Source: an uncultured Rhodospirillaceae bacterium
Lineage (GTDB): Bacteria > Pseudomonadota > Alphaproteobacteria > MPNO01
DNA length: 6,415 bases
Direction: 5' to 3'
NCBI GenBank assembly: GCA_937916005.1
Contig: CALGIA010000364.1
Location: forward strand, 1-6,415
The notes below the pieces were generated by a model that made no database searches, was not told where the DNA came from, and was given only the letters and a program-made list of their open reading frames with translations. Every line of letters begins with the position of its first letter. Position 1 is the first letter of the stretch. The position numbers were made by a program, and so were the translations under genes. Shown piece by piece: positions 1-4,821 of this stretch.

Positions 1-609
1 CACGGTCTTGATCTGGTTGTCCAGAACAAGGGCGCGGCCCTTGTGATAGACCACGAGTATGGCGTGGGGCAAACCCAGATTAAGGTCCTGAAGAACCACG
101 ATGCGTAGCTGGGAATCCTTGAAGCCCAGTGATCTCAACGACATGTATTTGGCGATGGCGTAGTCTTCGCAATCGCCGTTGCGCGACAGGAACTCACGCG
201 GTGTCGCCCAGTAATCACGGACCCCGTAATTTCGCGGATCGATGATGTAGCGCTTTTGGTTCATATAGGCGTTGATCGCAAGGATTTGATCCATCGGCGC
301 CTTTTTGCGCAGGCCGTCCAGGAACCCGGCCCATTGCGCCAGATGACAGCGATTGAACCGGCTCGATTTACACGAAGCCTTTTCCAGCTTTTTTTCGTCG
401 AAATAGCGCGCGAGCACGCCTTTCCATTTCGGGAACAGGGCAATATTGGAAGACCGGATTTCACCAGTGCCGAAAAGTGGCTGGTAACCAACATTATGAG
501 CGGTCGCCGCCCCATAAGCCGGGGCGCAGAGCAACGTGACCGCGACCATGGCGGCGATAGCCATGCGCGGTTTCGTCCATCGTCCTTCGGCATACCCCAT
601 GGGTTTCAT
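1..609 (-). CDS. LapG-type transglutaminase-like cysteine protease (BTLCP, PF06035), C-terminus cut by window edge
   Basis: Secreted cysteine protease of the bacterial transglutaminase-like family, which includes LapG, the calcium-dependent periplasmic protease that clips biofilm adhesins from the cell surface. From the ATG at 609-607, 203 codons are visible and the frame is still open at position 1; members are usually little over 200 residues, so only a short tail is missing. Residues 1-15 are basic, followed by a hydrophobic stretch (about 16-29) and an APAYGAA-like signal peptidase I site near 31-36. The family opening FGTGEIRSSN lies near 46-55, DYWATP near 132-137, and NGDCEDYA at 144-151 holds the nucleophile Cys147 and acidic residues expected to help bind calcium. 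His182 (in LPHAIL) and Asp197 (in LVLDN) complete the triad. Cys80 and Cys88 could form a disulfide. The start at 609 has a weak GGAAC upstream; the ATG at 600 is the alternative. It is divergent from the membrane receptor gene. The family call is firm; an adhesin substrate is inferred. Confidence 0.9.
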   Translation of the reverse strand, partial: MKPMGYAEGRWTKPRMAIAAMVAVTLLCAPAYGAATAHNVGYQPLFGTGEIRSSNIALFPKWKGVLARYFDEKKLEKASCKSSRFNRCHLAQWAGFLDGLRKKAPMDQILAINAYMNQKRYIIDPRNYGVRDYWATPREFLSRNGDCEDYAIAKYMSLRSLGFKDSQLRIVVLQDLNLGLPHAILVVYHKGRALVLDNQIKTV

Positions 610-687
610 TTCCGATGTTCCAGCTCCAGGACGCAACAATTCGACGTCCGTGGAGCAAATGCTCTCCTATGGCGTAACGTGTGTTCT

Positions 688-703
688 TTAAGTGTTTCCT
701 AAC
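688..703 (+). promoter_or_regulatory. CtrA-like binding box in the divergent intergenic region
   Basis: The sequence reads TTAA, seven bases, then CTAAC, one mismatch from the alphaproteobacterial CtrA consensus TTAA-N7-TTAAC. Another TTAAC half-site follows at 712-716. The box lies about 80 bases upstream of the protease start and about 110 bases upstream of the receptor start, so it could serve either. AT-rich half-sites are easily found by chance, so this is a suggestion only. No convincing -35/-10 pair was found in this 206-base region. Confidence 0.25.
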
Positions 704-790
704 CAGCATGCTTAACACTGCATGAAGATGCGGAACCGGTCGGGTATCGCGATGGATTTACTCCCGCCTCTCGACAGGAAGTTGTTCCGA

Positions 791-823
791 ATGCGTATAA
801 CCGTTGGCGGGCTCAATGGCTGA
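791..823 (+). CDS. Possible 10-codon upstream ORF overlapping the receptor start
   Basis: An ATG at 791 opens a 10-codon frame (MRITVGGLNG) ending in TGA at 821-823. It has a better ribosome binding site than the receptor gene itself: AGGAAG at 776-781, nine bases before the ATG. Its stop overlaps the receptor's first codons, because the receptor ATG at 816 lies inside it in another frame. This layout would allow translational coupling, in which ribosomes ending the short frame restart at 816. A frame this short can arise by chance, and the peptide has no recognisable features. Confidence 0.2.
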   Translation: MRITVGGLNG

Positions 824-2948
824 ACCATGGACTAAATCAAGTGGCATTTCCGGACAAATGCGGGGTCCCAACGCAATTGCAAAAATGGCGCTCACGGCGG
901 CGGCGCTTTTCACGGCGATAACGCTGGCCATCGTTCTGGTCTTGCACTTCGCCCATGGCGAACATGACCGCGACCTCAGAATTTGGCAGACCCGTCTGGG
1001 CCTGGTGGCTGAAACCCGGGCCGCCGCAATTAATCAGTGGCTGGACGGTCAATTCAACGAGCTCGGCAAGCTTGCCGAAAATGCCTCGCTGCAACTCTAT
1101 ATGACCGAGCTCATGCAGGCCGAAACCCAGGGTGGACGCCTGACCCGGGAACTGGCCCAGAGTGGTTATCTGGAAAACCTGCTGACACTGGTGTCCGACG
1201 GAGCGGGGTATTCGGGCGCCACGACCGGTCCGGATATTCGCGCCAATGTCCGCCGGGTGGGTCTTTCCGGCATTGCGCTGATCGACTTGAAGGGTAATCC
1301 GGTCGCGACAAGCGACGGGGCGGCGCCCATCGAAGGCCACCTGAAAAAATTCCTGCTTGAGACGCCGCGCGGCGAACGCGGGCTGCTCGATCTCTATCGC
1401 AACGCGGCCGGCAATCCGTCGATGGGCTTCACCGTGCCGATCTTCGCGGTCCAGGGCAACAACTCCGCCGCTAAGCAAATCGGCTGGGTGATGGGGGTCA
1501 GGGAGGTCGCTGCCGACCTGTTCGCCCGCCTTCATCAACCAGGCATGGTGTGGCAGAGCGCCGAAGCGCTGTTGGTCCGGCGATCCGGCGCAACCATCGA
1601 ATATCTGTCGCCCATGCTCGACGGCGGCAAACCCCTGTCCCGTGCGCTTGCTGCGGATACACCCGGCCTCGCCGCATCATTCGCCATGTCCCAAATCGGC
1701 GGTTTTGGCATCCACCGCGATTACCGCAACAAGGAAGTTTTGGTAACATCCCGCCGGATCGGCAGCGCACCCTGGACCCTTGTCTACAAGATCGACCGGG
1801 CGGAATCCCTCGGCGTTGCCGATCAGCGGGTTACCAGTCAGATCATCCAGTTTGTATTGATGATATTCATCATAGCTGCCGCGTTCATTGCGGTCTGGCG
1901 TCATGGTGCGTCGCGGCGCGCGGTTCAGGCGGCCAACAAGTTTCAGGACCTGGCGCGGCGCTTCGAAGCCCAGGAACAATTTCTCCGCCTGGTGACCGAT
2001 AGCCAGCCAAATGCCATGTTCATCGTTGATCCGGACAATCAGTATCATTTCGCCAATCGCGCCGCAGCGACGTCGGCCCGCATCGAAGACGCCGATATGA
2101 TCGGGAAATCCATGGCCAGCGTTCTTGGCCCGGCAGCATCACGGCGCTACGAGATGACCAATCGCAATGTGTTGCAATCCGGGCAGCCACAATCCGACAT
2201 CCATCGAACCGGGGCCAACGGGGATCTGCGGGTGATGCATGCGGACTATGTCCCCATTCACGATGCCGGCGGTCTGGAATCCGGCGTCATGGTGGTGGAG
2301 CAGGATATCACCGCCGCGGTCAAGGAACGGGAACGGCGCGAGAGAACCCTCAACAAGTTGGTCCAGACGCTTTTGACCGTGGTCGACCGCCGCGATCCCT
2401 ATTCCGCCAATCATTCCGCGCAGGTTTCGACGGTCGCGCGCGCCATCGCCAATGAGATGGGACTCGATTCGGAAATCGTGGAAACCGCCGCCGTGGCGGG
2501 CAGCATGATGAACGTGGGCAAAATCCTGGTGCCGAGTGATGTTCTCACCCGCTCGGAATCCCTGGTCGCGGGCGAGTTGCAACAGATCAGGAACAGCATC
2601 CAGGCCAGTGCGGAACTGCTTCAGGACGTGGAATTTGATGGCCCGGTGGTGGAAACCCTGCGCCAGCTTCAGGAAAACTGGGATGGCTCCGGCGCGCCGC
2701 GTGGCCTGGCGGGCGAAGAAATCCTGCTGACGGCCCGAATCGTATCCGTCGCAAATGCATTTGTCGCCATGATCAGCCCACGCGCCTGGCGCGCCGGGGC
2801 GAGTTTCGATGAAGCAATCGAATATCTAATGGCGGGAACGGGACGAATCTATGATCGGCGCACGGTCACAGCCCTGGTCAATCAATTGGATAATCGGGGC
2901 GCTCGAAATGAATGGAATGATTTCGGAAGTTCTTCCACACCCATTTGA
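816..2948 (+). CDS. Membrane receptor: periplasmic Cache-like sensor, PAS, degenerate HD-GYP domain
   Basis: Inner-membrane signalling protein of 710 residues. TM1 is near residues 24-46 and TM2 near 341-362; they enclose a periplasmic domain of about 295 residues with the helix-plus-sheets pattern of a double Cache sensor (long first helix AAAINQWLDGQFNELG; strands such as GIALIDLKGNPVA and PWTLVYKI). A PAS domain follows (about 382-505, ending VVEQDIT), then an HD-GYP-related domain (about 512-700). HD-GYP enzymes hydrolyse c-di-GMP, but here the HD pair is Met565-Asn566 (MNVGK), the later histidine positions are Ser594, Leu618 and Gln619, GYP is GAP (626-628) and the last Asp is Asn647; only His533 survives. 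Catalysis is therefore unlikely, and a ligand-binding or signal-relay role is inferred. The ATG at 816 was chosen with a weak GGCGGG upstream; TTG at 804 and ATG at 858 are alternatives, and an in-frame stop at 798 limits the 5' end. It is divergent from the LapG-type protease and 55 bases before the phosphatase, possibly cotranscribed with it. Confidence 0.88.
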   Translation: MAEPWTKSSGISGQMRGPNAIAKMALTAAALFTAITLAIVLVLHFAHGEHDRDLRIWQTRLGLVAETRAAAINQWLDGQFNELGKLAENASLQLYMTELMQAETQGGRLTRELAQSGYLENLLTLVSDGAGYSGATTGPDIRANVRRVGLSGIALIDLKGNPVATSDGAAPIEGHLKKFLLETPRGERGLLDLYRNAAGNPSMGFTVPIFAVQGNNSAAKQIGWVMGVREVAADLFARLHQPGMVWQSAEALLVRRSGATIEYLSPMLDGGKPLSRALAADTPGLAASFAMSQIGGFGIHRDYRNKEVLVTSRRIGSAPWTLVYKIDRAESLGVADQRVTSQIIQFVLMIFIIAAAFIAVWRHGASRRAVQAANKFQDLARRFEAQEQFLRLVTDSQPNAMFIVDPDNQYHFANRAAATSARIEDADMIGKSMASVLGPAASRRYEMTNRNVLQSGQPQSDIHRTGANGDLRVMHADYVPIHDAGGLESGVMVVEQDITAAVKERERRERTLNKLVQTLLTVVDRRDPYSANHSAQVSTVARAIANEMGLDSEIVETAAVAGSMMNVGKILVPSDVLTRSESLVAGELQQIRNSIQASAELLQDVEFDGPVVETLRQLQENWDGSGAPRGLAGEEILLTARIVSVANAFVAMISPRAWRAGASFDEAIEYLMAGTGRIYDRRTVTALVNQLDNRGARNEWNDFGSSSTPI

Positions 2949-3003
2949 TCGCCTTAATCAATCTCCAGTGGCCAGAATAAATATACAGACCCATATTCCA
3001 GTC

Positions 3004-3768
3004 ATGACTGCTTCCTGGTTCAACCGCATAGGACTTCCCAAAGAGCGCGGGTTCGCGCCCGAAGCAACGCGCATATATGCCATCGGTGATATTCATGGCC
3101 GCGCCGATCTGTTGCGCGAATTGCACAGCAAGATTCGGGCCGACGCCGATGGGCAGCCTCTCTACCGCAAAATTATCGTCTATCTCGGCGATTTTGTTGA
3201 CCGGGGGAAGGACTCGAAGGAAGTCGTCGATATCCTGATCGACGAGCCCCTGGCGGACGCGGGTTTCGAGACGAAATGCCTGCTCGGCAATCACGAACGC
3301 AGCATGCTGAATTTTCTTGAAGATCCCATGGCAGGTCCCAACTGGGTAATTTATGGTGGAGAAGCCACCCTGTTGAGTTACGGCGTGGGCCATCCGCGCG
3401 GCAACGGGATGGACGATCGATGGACTCTGATCCGCGACCGGTTGTTTGACGGCATTCCCATAGACCATCTTGGGTTTTTTAAGTCCCTGGAACCCGGACA
3501 TATCGAAGGTGGATATTTGTTTGTTCACGCCGGTATTCGCCCAGGGGTGCCGCTTGAAAAACAGGACCTCCGGGACATGCTTTGGATCCGTGACGATTTT
3601 CTGATGTCGAAGGCTGATCATGGATTCTGTGTCGTTCATGGTCATACGGTCTCAACCGAGCCCGATTTCCATCCCAACCGAATCGGAATCGACACCGGCG
3701 CCTATTCCAGCGGCAAGCTGACCTGCCTGGTGCTTGAAGGCCAGGCACGCAGAATCCTGCAAACCTGA
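3004..3768 (+). CDS. PPP-family (PP1-like) serine/threonine protein phosphatase, metallophosphoesterase
   Basis: Cytoplasmic two-metal phosphoesterase of 254 residues, the usual size for bacterial PP1-like phosphatases of the PrpA/PphA kind. All signature motifs are present in order: GDIHG at 28-32, GDFVDRG at 62-68, GNHE at 95-98 (His97 as the expected catalytic acid), HAGIRPG starting at His175, and VVHGHT with His212 and His214. These supply the expected dinuclear metal ligands. No signal peptide or membrane segment is seen. The frame is open back to 2851, overlapping the upstream receptor gene, so the start is uncertain. ATG 3004 was chosen because it lies outside that gene and puts GDIHG at the usual distance, although no clear Shine-Dalgarno precedes it. 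The gap to the receptor stop is 55 bases, so cotranscription and perhaps translational dependence are plausible. The substrate is unknown: a phosphoprotein is the family expectation, but some relatives hydrolyse dinucleotides such as Ap4A. Confidence 0.88.
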   Translation: MTASWFNRIGLPKERGFAPEATRIYAIGDIHGRADLLRELHSKIRADADGQPLYRKIIVYLGDFVDRGKDSKEVVDILIDEPLADAGFETKCLLGNHERSMLNFLEDPMAGPNWVIYGGEATLLSYGVGHPRGNGMDDRWTLIRDRLFDGIPIDHLGFFKSLEPGHIEGGYLFVHAGIRPGVPLEKQDLRDMLWIRDDFLMSKADHGFCVVHGHTVSTEPDFHPNRIGIDTGAYSSGKLTCLVLEGQARRILQT

Positions 3769-3812
3769 CGCGGCGCACATTATCTCTATGGGTCTTCATC
3801 AGCGATCCTTGG

Positions 3813-3818
3813 TATAAG
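3813..3818 (+). promoter_or_regulatory. Possible -10 element for the UDP-glucuronate decarboxylase gene
   Basis: TATAAG is one base from the sigma-70 -10 consensus and lies in the 90-base gap between the phosphatase and the decarboxylase gene. Transcription from it would start near 3825, only a few bases before the hairpin at 3828. No good -35 element is seen at 16-18 bases upstream, so confidence is low; readthrough from the phosphatase gene is the alternative. Confidence 0.25.
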
Positions 3819-3827
3819 TTGCCCGTG

Positions 3828-3845
3828 AGGCCGATCCGACGGCCT
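3828..3845 (+). other. Hairpin in the 5' leader of the decarboxylase gene
   Basis: AGGCCG (3828-3833) and CGGCCT (3840-3845) form a perfect 6-bp GC-rich stem around the 6-base loop ATCCGA, extendable by a G-U pair on the outside. It ends one base before the Shine-Dalgarno sequence. There is no U-tract, so it is not an intrinsic terminator. It could stabilise the transcript end or influence ribosome access. Confidence 0.35.
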
Positions 3846-3846
3846 T

Positions 3847-3853
3847 GGGGGAG
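3847..3853 (+). promoter_or_regulatory. Strong ribosome binding site fixing the decarboxylase start
   Basis: GGGGGAG lies five bases before the ATG at 3859. It is the clearest Shine-Dalgarno sequence in the window and settles the start of the downstream gene. Confidence 0.8.
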
Positions 3854-3858
3854 ATTTT

Positions 3859-4821
3859 ATGAAGACATCGAAACGTGTTCTCGTGACCGGTGGTGCGGGG
3901 TTTATTGGGTCCCATCTTTGCGAACGGTTGCTGAAGGATAATTGCGATGTGCTGTGTGTCGACAATTATTTCACCGGCTCAAAGGACAATATCGCCGGGA
4001 TCATGGGAGAGCCGCGCCTTGAGGTCATGCGCCACGACGTGACCTTCCCGCTCTATGTCGAAGTCGACGAGATATACAATCTCGCCTGTCCCGCGTCCCC
4101 CGTTCACTACCAGTTCGATCCGGTTCAGACCACCAAGACCAGCGTCCATGGGGCCATCAACATGCTGGGGCTGGCCAAGCGGGTGCGGGCGCGTATCCTG
4201 CAGGCCTCGACAAGCGAGGTCTATGGCGACCCCGAAATCCACCCCCAGGTGGAATCATATTGGGGCAATACCAACCCCATCGGGCCGCGTGCGTGCTACG
4301 ACGAAGGCAAACGCTGCGCGGAAACATTGTTCTTTGATTACTGGCGCCAGCATCAGCTGGAGATCAAGGTCGCGCGGATTTTCAACACCTATGGCCCGCG
4401 CATGCACCCCAATGATGGGCGCGTGGTGTCCAACTTCATTGTGCAGTCGCTGCGCGGCGCGCCGGTGACCATCTACGGGAAGGGCACCCAGACCCGGTCA
4501 TTCTGCTATGTGGACGATCTGGTCGAAGGGCTGGTCCGGTTGATGCGCAGCCCCCCGGAAGTCACCGGGCCGATCAATCTGGGCAATCCCGGCGAACTCA
4601 CCATGATCCAGCTCGCCGAAAAGATCATCGCCCTGACCAATTCCAAATCCGAGCTGGTGTTCCACCCCCTGCCGCAAGACGATCCGACCCAGCGCGAACC
4701 GGATATCACTCTGGCCCGAAACGAGCTGGACTGGACCCCGAGCGTGACCGTCGATGACGGGCTGAAAAAAACCATCGCCTATTTCGATCAGATTCTCAGC
4801 GCAAACAACATCTCCGATTAA
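3859..4821 (+). CDS. uxs: UDP-glucuronate decarboxylase (UDP-xylose synthase)
   Basis: NAD-dependent short-chain dehydrogenase/reductase of the extended type that converts UDP-glucuronate to UDP-xylose and CO2 (EC 4.1.1.35), giving a sugar donor for surface polysaccharides. The 320-residue length is normal for soluble bacterial enzymes; there is no membrane anchor. The Rossmann glycine motif GGAGFIG is at 11-17 and Asp35 (VDNYFTG) is the expected NAD-ribose ligand. The family hallmarks NLACPASPVHYQ and QTTKTSVHGAINMLG follow. Catalytic residues are Thr118 and Glu120 (STSEVYGDPE) and the Tyr147/Lys151 pair in CYDEGK. ARIFNTYGPRMHPNDGRVVS and QTRSFCYVDDL separate this group from dTDP-glucose 4,6-dehydratases. 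GPRACYDEGK has Ala145 where Ser is common, a mild change beside the catalytic Tyr. It is preceded by a strong ribosome binding site and ends by overlapping the stop of the convergent asparagine synthetase gene. UDP-glucuronate is the likely substrate from motif identity; other UDP-sugar activities are less likely. Confidence 0.93.
   Translation: MKTSKRVLVTGGAGFIGSHLCERLLKDNCDVLCVDNYFTGSKDNIAGIMGEPRLEVMRHDVTFPLYVEVDEIYNLACPASPVHYQFDPVQTTKTSVHGAINMLGLAKRVRARILQASTSEVYGDPEIHPQVESYWGNTNPIGPRACYDEGKRCAETLFFDYWRQHQLEIKVARIFNTYGPRMHPNDGRVVSNFIVQSLRGAPVTIYGKGTQTRSFCYVDDLVEGLVRLMRSPPEVTGPINLGNPGELTMIQLAEKIIALTNSKSELVFHPLPQDDPTQREPDITLARNELDWTPSVTVDDGLKKTIAYFDQILSANNISD

Noticed and set aside
26..28. 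Lipoprotein signal in the LapG-type protease (Cys within LLC near residue 28)
   Set aside because: The residue before the Cys is Leu where a lipobox needs Gly, Ala or Ser; a signal peptidase I site just downstream fits better. Numbers here are residue positions in that protein.
256..702. 148-residue plus-strand frame
   Set aside because: It is antisense to the LapG-type protease, whose frame carries a signal peptide and full catalytic motifs. The plus-strand translation has no recognisable domain.
837..1538. 233-residue minus-strand frame
   Set aside because: It is antisense to the periplasmic domain of the receptor and has no recognisable features.
2878..3645. 255-residue minus-strand frame
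   Set aside because: It is antisense to the phosphatase, which shows every PPP motif; the minus-strand product resembles nothing.
3724..3747. 7-bp stem TGCCTGG/CCAGGCA with a 10-base loop near the end of the phosphatase gene, considered as a terminator
   Set aside because: It lies inside the coding sequence, has no following T-tract and has a long loop; it is probably incidental.
3810..3822. Possible sigma-54 promoter (TTGG followed by TTGC)
   Set aside because: The GG and GC pairs are 10 bases apart, while the -24/-12 arrangement needs 12.
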